The position numbers and the translations under genes were made by a program. Of a stretch of 32,015 bases of DNA, positions 7,468-15,702 are shown piece after piece; positions within the stretch are counted from its first letter, which is position 1; every line of letters starts with the position of its first letter. Location: NCBI GenBank assembly GCA_017857705.1, contig JAFMCP010000014.1, forward strand, positions 1 through 32,015, written 5' to 3'. Under the pieces are notes generated by a model. The model did not search any database and was not told the origin of the DNA. It saw only the letters and a list, made by a program, of their open reading frames with translations. Source of the DNA: Candidatus Nanopelagicales bacterium (GTDB taxonomy: Bacteria > Actinomycetota > Actinomycetes > S36-B12).

Positions 7468-8865
7468 ATGGCCTTACGAAGAGTTTTAGTCGCAAACCGT
7501 GGCGAGATTGCGGTCCGCATCATTCGCGCCTGCGCGGATGAAGGTGTGGAATCTGTCGCCATCGTGTCTGAAGCAGATCGAGAAAGCATGGCGGCCTACT
7601 TGGCCGATCATGTGGTGTGCATTGGTCCAGGTGCTTCGACGGAAAGTTATTTAGACATAAACAGGGTGTTGCAAGCAGCGCTTGCAACCGGCTGCGATGC
7701 GCTTCACCCCGGTTATGGCTTCCTCGCGGAACGCCCGGAATTGGCTGACGCATGTGTTGAGAACGGGATTATTTTTATCGGCCCCTCGGGTGAGACCATT
7801 CGTCGAGGAGGGGACAAGATTCAGGCGCGCGCGGTAGCAGAGTCAGTGGGCATCAATACCGGCGCAGGCAGTGCAGCGCTTGAGAACCTTGAGGAAGCGC
7901 GCGCCCAAGTAGAGGCAATTGGGTTACCTGTCCTATTAAAGGCGGCCGCTGGCGGTGGTGGGCGTGGAATGGTGCTAGTCAACGAAATTTCCGACCTCGA
8001 TGAAAAGTTTGCATCAGCCAGCAACGAGGCCCTGCAAGCCTTTGGTGACGGTCGCGTTTATGTTGAAAAGTTCATCACGCAAGCACGGCACGTAGAAGTT
8101 CAAATCTTGGCCGACACGCATGGTCATGTCATACATCTTGGGGAACGTGACTGCTCCGCTCAGCGTCGATATCAAAAGGTCGTTGAAGAGGCCCCTGCTG
8201 TTTCGATACCAATGGAGGTGCGAGAGGCGCTGCATGTTTCTGCGGTTGAACTCTGCCGCGCACTTAACTACGTCGGCGCCGCAACGGTCGAGTTCGTGGT
8301 AGACGCAATCACGGGCGAGTTCGCCTTTCTTGAAGTGAACACACGGGTGCAGGTTGAACACCCAGTGACCGAACTCGTAACCGGAGTAGACATTGTTCGC
8401 GAGCAACTGCGGATTGCCGCGGGCGAATCATTGTCGATTACCCAAGCTGAAGTCCACCTCACAGGCCATGCAATTGAGTGCCGGGTTAATGCCGAGGACC
8501 CCCGCAATAACTTTATGCCTGCACCCGGTCGTGTGACCAAGTGGATTCCACCTCAAGGAGGGGGGGTCCGCGTCGATAGCCACGTATACGGAGGATATCT
8601 GATTCCGCCCTACTACGACTCGATGATCGCGAAGGTGCTCACGCACGGCTCTGATCGCGGTGACGCGGTAACGCGAATGGTCCGGGCACTCAAGCACCTG
8701 AAAGTCGATGGAGTGACAACAAATCGGGAGTTCCTGATCAGCGTCGTTGCCGACGAAGACTTCGCGCAACAGCGGCACCACACGCGGTGGGTCGAACAGG
8801 ACTTCCTGCCCCGCTGGACAAATGAGAACCAAGACACCGAATCCAAGGAGAAGATGCCATCGTGA
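7468..8865 (+). CDS. Biotin carboxylase (AccC-like)
   Basis: This 465-residue protein is a complete biotin carboxylase subunit. It has the N-terminal RRVLVANRGEIAVRI, HPGYGFLAE, the ATP-grasp glycine loop AAAGGGGRGM, GERDCSAQRRYQKVVEEAP, the metal-binding and catalytic LEVNTRVQVEHPVTE, and the C-terminal YYDSMIAKV block. It uses ATP and bicarbonate to carboxylate the biotin on the neighbouring carrier protein. It has no fused carrier or carboxyltransferase domain, unlike actinobacterial acyl-CoA carboxylase alpha chains. It follows the carrier gene after 8 bases and overlaps the OadA-like gene in a GTGA, so the three subunits are probably made together. The ribosome site is weak, which suggests coupling to the upstream gene. 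Confidence 0.93.
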   Translation: MALRRVLVANRGEIAVRIIRACADEGVESVAIVSEADRESMAAYLADHVVCIGPGASTESYLDINRVLQAALATGCDALHPGYGFLAERPELADACVENGIIFIGPSGETIRRGGDKIQARAVAESVGINTGAGSAALENLEEARAQVEAIGLPVLLKAAAGGGGRGMVLVNEISDLDEKFASASNEALQAFGDGRVYVEKFITQARHVEVQILADTHGHVIHLGERDCSAQRRYQKVVEEAPAVSIPMEVREALHVSAVELCRALNYVGAATVEFVVDAITGEFAFLEVNTRVQVEHPVTELVTGVDIVREQLRIAAGESLSITQAEVHLTGHAIECRVNAEDPRNNFMPAPGRVTKWIPPQGGGVRVDSHVYGGYLIPPYYDSMIAKVLTHGSDRGDAVTRMVRALKHLKVDGVTTNREFLISVVADEDFAQQRHHTRWVEQDFLPRWTNENQDTESKEKMPS

Positions 8866-10316
8866 CCGAGATCAAGTTCATCGACCAAACCCTCCGCGAT
8901 GGTCAACAGAGCCTGTGGGGCATGCGAATGCGCGCGGGTCACAGCCTTCCCATTGCCGCCGATATCGACAACATGGGTTACCACATTGTGGACTTCACCG
9001 GCTCCTCGCTGATGGAGGTACTTGTTCGTTACTGCCGCGAAAATCCATGGGAGGGTCTTGACCTAGTTCGAGCCGCCATGCCGACGAGTCGGATACGCGC
9101 AGGATCACGGGCCAATGCGATTGTTGGAATGGGTTTGACGCCACGCTCGATCTTGGAACTGTGGGTCCGAACTTTGGTGAAGCACGGTATCGGCAGCATG
9201 TGGATCTTCGACTGCTTATTCAACCTTGATGAAATGAAGTGGATGAGCGGCATCGTGCAGGATGCAGGTGCCGAGTCTGCTCCGCAAGTGATGTTCGCTG
9301 ATTCTCCGGTACACACTGACGACTTCTACGCAAATATTGTTCGCGAAATGTCTACTTGGGGTACTGAAACGATTATCTTGGGCGACGAAGCAGGTGTGCT
9401 TTCACCCGAGCGGGCAGCAACTTGGATACCGCGCATGGTTGAGGCTGCTAACGGGGTCCCGCTGGAAGCACATTTCCACAACACCACCGGGATCAGTACC
9501 CTGAATTACCTCACAGCTGCCAAAGCGGGGGTTCATATTTTGCATACAGCAATGGGACCGATGGCCAACGGTCCTTCTATGCCATCGGTTGACATTACTG
9601 CTGACAACATGCGTCGACTGGGCTTTGAGACCAACCTTGACGAGTCCCTGATACCACGCATCTCAGATCACCTCACCCGAGTTGCCGAGGCCGAGGGCTA
9701 CACCCTCGGAGCGCCTCGGGAATACAACCTTGCGCACTCCGCGCACCAGCTGCCCGGCGGGATGACGGGCACATTGATCAATCAGTTACACCAATACGGA
9801 ATGGGAGATCGTTACGGGGAACTCCTCGAGGAGATCAGTATCGTGCGTGAAGAGATGGGCTTCCCCATCATGGCTACGCCATATTCTCAACTTGTCGGCA
9901 TTCAAGCCTTACTCAATCTTGTCAACGAAGATAGATACACGGTCTTCCCCGATGAAAACCTCATGTACTTGGCAGGTCACATGGGACCAATCCCGGGAGA
10001 GGTTAATGCTGAGGTCATGGATAAAGCTTTCTCCAGCAAGCGCGGTAAGGAATTCCTGGTGTGGGAACGGCCTGACCCATCGCTGAAAGAGATTCGCCAT
10101 CAGTTAGGCGAAAACCTTTCTGACGAGGAACTGATTCTGCGTTACCTCATTCCTGGCCCTGATGTTGACGCGATGATTGCCGCGGGTCCGGTAAAGACCG
10201 ACCTGTCCTACCCGGATTCACCCGAAGTCACCCTTGTGCGCGAAATGGTGGCGAACACAGCCTCCCAATACTTGGGATACTCGCAGGGCGATCTCAGCGT
10301 CACACTAAAGCGTTAA
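8862..10316 (+). CDS. OadA/pyruvate-carboxylase-like carboxyltransferase subunit (CT2)
   Basis: This 484-residue paralogue of the protein at 1827 has IDQTLRDGQQS (residues 7-17), a metal motif HFHN (H204, H206, N207), PGGMTGTLINQL, ATPYSQLVGIQALLN and no biotinyl domain. It keeps both histidines of the HxH motif but, like its paralogue, lacks the lysine of KDMAG: the segment reads GDEAG (G174). In pyruvate carboxylase and OadA that lysine is carbamylated and binds the metal, so the metal site must differ. Its coupling to the biotin carboxylase (GTGA overlap) indicates a biotin-dependent carboxyltransferase, most simply one using an enolisable ketone or 2-oxo acid. A lyase-type activity with no biotin role remains possible. 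Confidence 0.87.
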   Translation: MTEIKFIDQTLRDGQQSLWGMRMRAGHSLPIAADIDNMGYHIVDFTGSSLMEVLVRYCRENPWEGLDLVRAAMPTSRIRAGSRANAIVGMGLTPRSILELWVRTLVKHGIGSMWIFDCLFNLDEMKWMSGIVQDAGAESAPQVMFADSPVHTDDFYANIVREMSTWGTETIILGDEAGVLSPERAATWIPRMVEAANGVPLEAHFHNTTGISTLNYLTAAKAGVHILHTAMGPMANGPSMPSVDITADNMRRLGFETNLDESLIPRISDHLTRVAEAEGYTLGAPREYNLAHSAHQLPGGMTGTLINQLHQYGMGDRYGELLEEISIVREEMGFPIMATPYSQLVGIQALLNLVNEDRYTVFPDENLMYLAGHMGPIPGEVNAEVMDKAFSSKRGKEFLVWERPDPSLKEIRHQLGENLSDEELILRYLIPGPDVDAMIAAGPVKTDLSYPDSPEVTLVREMVANTASQYLGYSQGDLSVTLKR

Positions 10317-10351
10317 ATACACCTTCGAATAAAGAAAATAGGAGTACTACC

Positions 10352-11827
10352 GTGGATATCGGTGCCTTGATTAGACAGAGTGCACGGCGTTTCGGCGATA
10401 AGCCGGCACTTGAATGTGAAGGCCGAGTTGTTTCGTTTAAGGAGTTTGACGCCGCAACTGATCGAATCGGCAACCAGCTCATTGCTCAGGGGCTGCTTCC
10501 CGGTGATCGAGTTGGGGTCATGCTGCCTAACGGTATTGAGTGTCTTGTTATGTACTACTCGTTGGCTAAATCCGGTTTAGTGCGTGTACCGCTGAACGAG
10601 AATGACACGCAAGCCCAGAACAGTTACAAGTTGGAAGATGCGGGTTGCCGAGCTGTCGTCCATAACGGTAACCGCCCACCGGGTGGTGCAGATATTATTT
10701 TTGAGGCCGATGTCTCTTGGTTAAAAGAGAATGCCTGGACCGGTCCACAGGAGCCCTGCTACGTGCCCCGCGATCCAGAGGCGCCGTATCGACTTGGCTA
10801 CACCGGTGGCACAACCGGGATGCCCAAAGCTGTCACCTTAACAATGCGTGGTGAGCATGCCGAAGTTGCAAACTTTCTGATCGACCTCATGCCTGACATT
10901 GGGCAAGACGACACCTTTTTGCATGCGGCACCGATTATTCATGCGAGCGGTGCGTACTTCCTACCCTCTTTCGCTCGAGGTGCTCGCAGTCTCATCATGA
11001 CGAAGTTTGACGCAAAAACCTGGCTTGAGGAACTCCAATCAACCAAAGCTTCCTACAGCTTCTTGGTCCCCACCATGATCGCGCTCGTTATTGACGTTCC
11101 AGGTGTTGAGGACTACGACACCTCTTCACTTCGCAGACTGTGCTGGGGCGCATCACCGATCCCACCATCGGTTTCCGAAAAAGCACAACGCATATTTGGG
11201 AAGGTACTTGCACAGTCCTACGGTCAAAGTGAGGCACCGATGGCCATCACGGTCCTTCAACCCGAAGAGCATGACCGAATCGGCTCTGCAGGTCGGGCCT
11301 ACACCTTGATGGAAGTAGCGGCCATGGACGAGGACGATAACTTCTTGCCACCCGGTGAAATAGGTGAAGTCGTAACCCGCGGACCTTTGTTGATGAAGGG
11401 CTATTGGAACAAACCAGAACTCACCGCGCAGACCATCCGAAATGGTTGGCTGCACACGGGTGACCTCGGTTACTTGGACGAGGAAGGATACGTTTTCCTT
11501 GTCGACCGTAAGAACGACATGATTATTAGTGGTGGTTCGAACGTGTATCCGCGTGAAGTCGAGGACGCATTAAACGACCATCCGGCGGTAAAAGAAGCAG
11601 CTGTGGTGGGCATCCCTGACGACACGTGGGGAGAGATCGTGCATGGGGTGGTGGCAGTGCGCTTTGATGTTTCAGAGCAAGAGCTTCTGGACTTTGTCGC
11701 AGATCGTGTACCCAAATACAAGCGCCCTCGAAGTATTGCTATCTGGCCGGTACTCCCCAAAAGCCCTGCCGCGAAAATTCTCCGACGCGAGGTGCGCGAT
11801 AAGGAACGCGAGCGATTAGGTCGTTAG
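10352..11827 (+). CDS. Acyl-CoA ligase (AMP-binding), second copy
   Basis: This 491-residue adenylate-forming enzyme shows LGYTGGTTGMPKAV as the phosphate loop, SYGQSEAP, a GWLHTGDLG hinge region, NDMIISGGSNVYPREVED, and the C-terminal catalytic lysine in KSPAAKILRREV. It forms an acyl-CoA from an acid, ATP and CoA. The GTG start at 10352 has GGAG (10341-10344) upstream. It is only distantly similar to the ligase at 3284, so the two probably handle different acids or different steps. It is 35 bases downstream of the carboxyltransferase gene and followed by a thiolase, which fits activation and cleavage of the carboxylated product (inference). Confidence 0.9.
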   Translation: MDIGALIRQSARRFGDKPALECEGRVVSFKEFDAATDRIGNQLIAQGLLPGDRVGVMLPNGIECLVMYYSLAKSGLVRVPLNENDTQAQNSYKLEDAGCRAVVHNGNRPPGGADIIFEADVSWLKENAWTGPQEPCYVPRDPEAPYRLGYTGGTTGMPKAVTLTMRGEHAEVANFLIDLMPDIGQDDTFLHAAPIIHASGAYFLPSFARGARSLIMTKFDAKTWLEELQSTKASYSFLVPTMIALVIDVPGVEDYDTSSLRRLCWGASPIPPSVSEKAQRIFGKVLAQSYGQSEAPMAITVLQPEEHDRIGSAGRAYTLMEVAAMDEDDNFLPPGEIGEVVTRGPLLMKGYWNKPELTAQTIRNGWLHTGDLGYLDEEGYVFLVDRKNDMIISGGSNVYPREVEDALNDHPAVKEAAVVGIPDDTWGEIVHGVVAVRFDVSEQELLDFVADRVPKYKRPRSIAIWPVLPKSPAAKILRREVRDKERERLGR

Positions 11828-11854
11828 TCCGTTAAGCCGAGGTCCACTTACGAG

Positions 11855-13063
11855 ATGGAAGCTGGTGAGAAGATGCATGGCATGGATGCTTATATAGTCG
11901 ACGTAGTCCGCACACCCTTTGGGCGGGGACGGGAGTCAGGATCCCTTGCTTCAGCCCATCCGGTGGACTTGCTCTCTACCGTATTGATTGCATTGCAACA
12001 GCGAACCGGATTAGATCCCGTGTTTATCGAGGACACGATCGTTGGGTGCGTTCAACAAGTGGGTGAGCAAGCAGGCAATATTGCACGGCATGCTGTCCTT
12101 GCATCTGGCTGGCCATCATCAGTGCCTGGAGTCACCCTCGACCGCAAATGCGGTTCATTTCAACAAGCAGTTCATTTCGCTGCAGCGACGGTGGCCTCAG
12201 GTCAAATGGACGTGATCGCGGTAGGCGGAGTAGAGATGATGAGCCGGGTCCCCATGAAACTTAATCGCATGGGTCGTGACGAACTCGGTCCACGTTTTCA
12301 TGCGGCGCTTCCGGAGGGACTCGTTGGGCAAGGTATTTCTGCTGAGATCATCGCTGGCCGTTGGAACATAGACCGGCTAGCCATGGACGAGTACGCGGCG
12401 ATCTCGCACCAGCAGGCAGCGCTGTATCGCGACAACGGTTTATTAGCTCGCGACATAGTTCCCGTGACAACAAATGGAAACGTTGTTGCAACGGATGAGG
12501 GGATCCGAGACACCACCACGGTGGAAATTCTTTCGGGGCTAAAGGTCGCATACGAAAGACCCGAAATGTCCGAGAGATTCCCAGAAATCCGTTGGGGGGT
12601 TACTGCAGGCAATTCATCGCAGATCACTGATGGTGCAGCAGCCACTCTCGTGGTTTCTGAGCGAGCATTGTTGGAGCATTCACTCACGCCGCGGGCGCGA
12701 ATCGTTGCTACAAGCGCGATCGGCGATGATCCGATTTTGATGTTAACCGGAGTCATCCCTGCAACGGAAAAAGTTCTGCGGAAGGCTGGTCTGAACGTGC
12801 AAGATATGGACACCTTTGAAGTGAATGAAGCTTTTGCCTCTGTTGTGTTGGCTTGGGAGTCTGAGTTTGATATCGATCGATCGCGGGTAAATCCTTGGGG
12901 AGGAGCCATCGCGTTCGGCCATCCGGTGGGAGCTTCCGGTGGCCGCTTACTTGCACAACTTGTTGGCCGTCTCGAGGAGACCAGAGGCAGGTACGGACTG
13001 TGGACCATGTGCGAGTCAGGTGGCATGGCGAATGCAACGATTATTGAAAGGTACCGTCCGTAG
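11855..13063 (+). CDS. Acetyl-CoA acyltransferase (classical thiolase)
   Basis: This is a thiolase of about 400 residues with all catalytic elements: nucleophile C99 in LDRKCGSFQQAV, NEAFASV, GHPVGASGGR with the catalytic histidine, and the second cysteine in MCESGGMANA. It should cleave a 3-oxoacyl-CoA with CoA, or run the reverse condensation. The start could be the ATG at 11855, 11873 or 11882; family alignment begins around MDAYIVDVVRTPFG (11882), and GGTGAG lies just before 11873. It lies 27 bases after the ligase, in the same operon. With the SCP2-type enzyme at 4798 the cluster has two thiolases of different classes, which suggests two cleavage steps or two substrates. Confidence 0.92.
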   Translation: MEAGEKMHGMDAYIVDVVRTPFGRGRESGSLASAHPVDLLSTVLIALQQRTGLDPVFIEDTIVGCVQQVGEQAGNIARHAVLASGWPSSVPGVTLDRKCGSFQQAVHFAAATVASGQMDVIAVGGVEMMSRVPMKLNRMGRDELGPRFHAALPEGLVGQGISAEIIAGRWNIDRLAMDEYAAISHQQAALYRDNGLLARDIVPVTTNGNVVATDEGIRDTTTVEILSGLKVAYERPEMSERFPEIRWGVTAGNSSQITDGAAATLVVSERALLEHSLTPRARIVATSAIGDDPILMLTGVIPATEKVLRKAGLNVQDMDTFEVNEAFASVVLAWESEFDIDRSRVNPWGGAIAFGHPVGASGGRLLAQLVGRLEETRGRYGLWTMCESGGMANATIIERYRP

Positions 13064-13103
13064 GAGCAGTCACTGCTTCGAGCAAAATTGTGAAAGGTAG
13101 CCG

Positions 13104-13883
13104 ATGTCCTACAACTTTGACAGTGCTGGAAGTGCTGGGTATTCGATGCCATTGGGGGCATCACTCTACGGACCACCCCCATATGAATTCCGCGATGCAG
13201 AGCAAGTGAGCGTGTGCTTTACCGCCGATGCGCAGGGCTTGGCAGCGCTACTTCCACCTGGACTTGAGGTGGCAGACAACCCAGCCCAGTGCGAAATCCG
13301 GGTGTGCAATTACCGATGGAGCACGTTTGGTCCGTTTCACGAAAGTTATACCTTGATTCGGGTGCGCGACATCGATGGCTCGTTGTATTGGTACTTGCCG
13401 TTGATCTTTACCGACAGCGAGGCACCGCTTGCAGCAGGGCGAGAGATTTGGGGGTATCCGAAAAAACTAGCGACGATGACGTGGGATTGGGGCAGTTCAA
13501 GTGATCGGGTGCCGTCGAATGAACTATTGCATTTTAATGTTGAGCGACCTCGTGGAACAACACTTTTCTCGGTGACGTTCATGCCTCAGCGGCAGGCAGA
13601 CCCGGCCGAACGACACGGACTTCCCGTGGTGAGTCACCGATACATTCCCCCCTCACAGAACGGGCGTCTTCCTGCCGCTGATGAGTTGATCATGGTGGCA
13701 CACCCCAAGACCCTTCAACGTGATGCCAACGGAGCGGTGAAGTTGTGGGCCGGCCAAGGATCGATCAGTTTTAATACCCGCAGCGACATTGATCCGTGGT
13801 ATTTATTTGACCCCATCACGGTTACGGGCGGTTACTGGCAGGTGAGTGATTTCGCTCTCCCGGCCGGGCAAATCATCCGATGA
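13104..13883 (+). CDS. Acetoacetate decarboxylase-like protein (ADC1)
   Basis: This 259-residue member of the acetoacetate decarboxylase superfamily has the Schiff-base lysine region APLAAGREIWGYPKKLA, with K120 and K121 corresponding to the catalytic pair of the clostridial enzyme. Two acidic positions near the active site appear conserved (E64 in CEIRV and E80 in FGPFHESY), judged against the clostridial protein from memory. It could decarboxylate a beta-keto acid or perform aldolase/dehydratase chemistry known in other superfamily members. It shares the N-terminal block SLYGPPPYE and much else with the protein at 20074. The gene is 40 bases after the thiolase and probably in the same operon, with a GAAAGG ribosome site before the ATG. 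Confidence 0.86.
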   Translation: MSYNFDSAGSAGYSMPLGASLYGPPPYEFRDAEQVSVCFTADAQGLAALLPPGLEVADNPAQCEIRVCNYRWSTFGPFHESYTLIRVRDIDGSLYWYLPLIFTDSEAPLAAGREIWGYPKKLATMTWDWGSSSDRVPSNELLHFNVERPRGTTLFSVTFMPQRQADPAERHGLPVVSHRYIPPSQNGRLPAADELIMVAHPKTLQRDANGAVKLWAGQGSISFNTRSDIDPWYLFDPITVTGGYWQVSDFALPAGQIIR

Positions 13884-13897
13884 ATACACCCAACTAG

Positions 13898-13926
13898 TTT
13901 GATCAAATTGCTTGACGGATTGTCAA
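13898..13926. promoter_or_regulatory. Paired palindromes upstream of SDR gene
   Basis: A perfect 10-base palindrome, TTTGATCAAA (13898-13907), is followed by the inverted repeat TTGAC-GGATT-GTCAA (13912-13926). They occupy the 120-base gap before the SDR gene at 14004 and resemble regulator binding sites. TTGATC/GATCAA half sites also occur in the promoter at 20929. No convincing -10 box follows. Confidence 0.35.
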
Positions 13927-14003
13927 TAAGCCTTCACACTGAGAACAATTACTGACGTCCATGGGCGTTCGAAACATCGCTTTAGCGAGAAAAGGTAGGA
14001 CTA

Positions 14004-14792
14004 ATGGGAAATTTAATGGCAGGAAAGTCAGTTGTTCTCACAGGTGCCAGCACAGGCCTCGGCCGAGCCACAATGGCGAAGTTGAGTGAAGAAGGCGCTC
14101 GTATTATTGCGTGTTCGCGCACCGAATCCACCCTTGCAGCAGCCGTCGCCGAAGTTAATGCCGCGGGCGGTTCAGTTGTTGCCGTCGCCGCTGACCTAAG
14201 CGATGATGCCCAAGTAGGTCGCGTCATTGATGCAGCCATCACAGAGTTTGGCCAACTTGACGTCCTGATTAATAATGCCGGTGTGGGCTACGGCTATCGC
14301 CAGGTGCGCCCCAACAGCATGCTCGCACTTCATGAAGCACCACTTGATGAGTGGGATCACGTCATGGGAATCAACCTCGGTTCGGTTGTCTATGGGTGTC
14401 GTCGAGCTCTTCCCCTCATGATCGAACAGGGCAGCGGCTCGATCATCAACGTGGCAAGCATCTTGGGCATGGTGGGACATCATGATGCCCACGCTTACAC
14501 AACGGCAAAAGGTGCGATCATCAACTTGACCCGATCTTTGGCAAAAACCTATGGCCCGTTCAACGTGCGCAGCAACACGTTGGCCCCCGGGTACATCGAT
14601 ACGCCAATGATCGCGGAGTACACGGAATACCTCAACGCTGAAGAAACAAAGGCATCGTGGGGTTGTCCCATGGGACGCACCGGGCGACCAGAAGAAATCG
14701 CGGACGCAATGCTCTACCTGGCTTCGGACATGTCAACCTATGTGAACGGTGCAGTTCTCGCCGTCGATGGTGGGTTTACGGCAAGCTCCTAG
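14004..14792 (+). CDS. Short-chain dehydrogenase/reductase (SDR)
   Basis: This is a classical SDR of 262 residues with the nucleotide motif TGASTGLG (13-20), NNAG (90-93), and a catalytic triad S152, Y165, K169 in HAYTTAKG. The arginine after strand 2 (CSRTES) suggests NADP(H) preference. It likely interconverts a hydroxyl and a ketone, either on a free alcohol or on an acyl-CoA; the substrate is unknown. It is a close paralogue of the SDR at 15703: both share NNAGVG, a SM-ALHE insertion and INLTRSLA, which suggests a duplication within the island. AGGTAGGA precedes the ATG. It has a 120-base leader with palindromes and is followed by a strong palindromic terminator. Confidence 0.9.
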   Translation: MGNLMAGKSVVLTGASTGLGRATMAKLSEEGARIIACSRTESTLAAAVAEVNAAGGSVVAVAADLSDDAQVGRVIDAAITEFGQLDVLINNAGVGYGYRQVRPNSMLALHEAPLDEWDHVMGINLGSVVYGCRRALPLMIEQGSGSIINVASILGMVGHHDAHAYTTAKGAIINLTRSLAKTYGPFNVRSNTLAPGYIDTPMIAEYTEYLNAEETKASWGCPMGRTGRPEEIADAMLYLASDMSTYVNGAVLAVDGGFTASS

Positions 14793-14818
14793 TCACTCAA
14801 ACACAACACTGACACATT

Positions 14819-14860
14819 CGTAAGGGCGGGATCGGGTAATTACCCGATCCCGCCCTTACG
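14819..14860. terminator. 42-base perfect palindrome, bidirectional terminator
   Basis: Two arms of 21 bases beginning CGTAAGGGCGGGATCGG are exact reverse complements meeting at AATT with no separate spacer. The palindrome lies between the convergent SDR (ends 14792) and tyrosine phosphatase (ends 14881) genes, so it can form a GC-rich hairpin in either transcript. The U-tracts on both sides are weak. Confidence 0.7.
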
Positions 14861-14880
14861 TCTTGTGAGTCCTCCGTTGG

Positions 14881-15630
14881 TTAATTTCGGACCGTGAGGG
14901 CCTGTGACAATGCTTCAAGTTCTGCGTCAGTGACACCGTGCTGGCGGAGGTAGTCCAGCGGTCCACCGTAGGTATTTCGGATTTCTGTGAAGAATCGTTC
15001 GATGTACTCCGGTGGCGTGAGGTTTGCTTCGGGTGGGAGTTTCGAGAGCGATTCGCCATAGGACTCCATGGTGCGAAGTTGGTCCATGACCGCAGGAATC
15101 AGATGTGCACCCAAGGCGTACTCGGCCGCGATGTCATCAGTGCTGCAGCCCACTGCGGCCAGTGTCATGGCTACAGCGATGCCCGTTCGATCTTTTCCTG
15201 CGGCACAATGAATCAACGCTGGCAGACTTTGCGGCTCTGCGAGCAATTGGATGAGTCCAGAAACTGACTTAGGTGAGTGATTCAGGTAGTTCACGTAATG
15301 GGAAACAACGGGATCGTGGCCTTGCAGGATGGGAGTAGCCGAACCGGCTGTCTGGGCTGACGGGACTTGAAATGGCAGGTGTGCGAGCACCACGTCGGTT
15401 TCGCCGAGTAGTCCACGGCCCTCAACCTCGATTTCGAAAGTGAGACGCAGGTCAATATCCGTTTTCAATCCAATGGAATCGACGAGGATATTTATGTCTT
15501 CGGGGGTGAGGAACTGAAGTGTGTCGCTGCGAAAAAGACGCCCGTAAGCAACGTGGTGTTCCGAGCCAACAGGAACACCCCCAACATCGCGAAAGTTGAT
15601 TACTCCAGCAAGTTGTACGGACGAGCTCAT
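14881..15630 (-). CDS. MptpB-like tyrosine/lipid phosphatase
   Basis: The 249-residue protein belongs to the Y_phosphatase3 family found in many Actinomycetota. It has the N-terminal signature INFRDVGG (residues 11-18), GRLFRSD, and the catalytic P-loop HCAAGKDRTG with nucleophile C142 and R148. Family members dephosphorylate phosphotyrosine, phosphoserine/threonine or phosphoinositides; the mycobacterial homologue is secreted without a signal peptide. No signal peptide is visible here. It is the last gene of a minus-strand group after the SDR at 15703, separated from it by a strong hairpin. Its place in a catabolic island has no obvious explanation. GAAGAGG precedes the ATG. Confidence 0.87.
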   Translation of the reverse strand: MSSSVQLAGVINFRDVGGVPVGSEHHVAYGRLFRSDTLQFLTPEDINILVDSIGLKTDIDLRLTFEIEVEGRGLLGETDVVLAHLPFQVPSAQTAGSATPILQGHDPVVSHYVNYLNHSPKSVSGLIQLLAEPQSLPALIHCAAGKDRTGIAVAMTLAAVGCSTDDIAAEYALGAHLIPAVMDQLRTMESYGESLSKLPPEANLTPPEYIERFFTEIRNTYGGPLDYLRQHGVTDAELEALSQALTVRN

Positions 15631-15656
15631 CGGTGCCTCTTCTTCTACTTAAGTAA

Positions 15657-15692
15657 GTAGTTACCCCGGGTTATTAATTCCGGGGTAACTAC
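15657..15692 (-). terminator. Hairpin between SDR and phosphatase genes
   Basis: Arms GTAGTTACCCCGG (15657-15669) and CCGGGGTAACTAC (15680-15692) are perfectly complementary over 13 bases with a 10-base AT-rich loop. It begins 10 bases after the SDR stop and 26 bases before the phosphatase start. The U-tract in the minus-strand transcript is poor, so it may attenuate or stabilise the message rather than end it. Confidence 0.55.
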
Positions 15693-15702
15693 GAATGCGT
15701 TT

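Noticed and set aside
6941-8865. Reading the biotin carrier and carboxylase as part of acetyl-CoA carboxylase for fatty-acid synthesis
   Set aside because: No AccA/AccD-type carboxyltransferase is present, and the genes are coupled to an OadA-like gene and a catabolic ligase/thiolase set.
12298-13182. Long minus-strand reading frame (294 codons) antisense to the classical thiolase
   Set aside because: The opposite strand encodes a complete thiolase with all catalytic motifs; the antisense product shows no domain and is low-complexity in composition.
13912-13940. TTGACG-N17-CACACT as promoter for the SDR at 14004
   Set aside because: The -10 box matches poorly, so I report only the inverted repeats.
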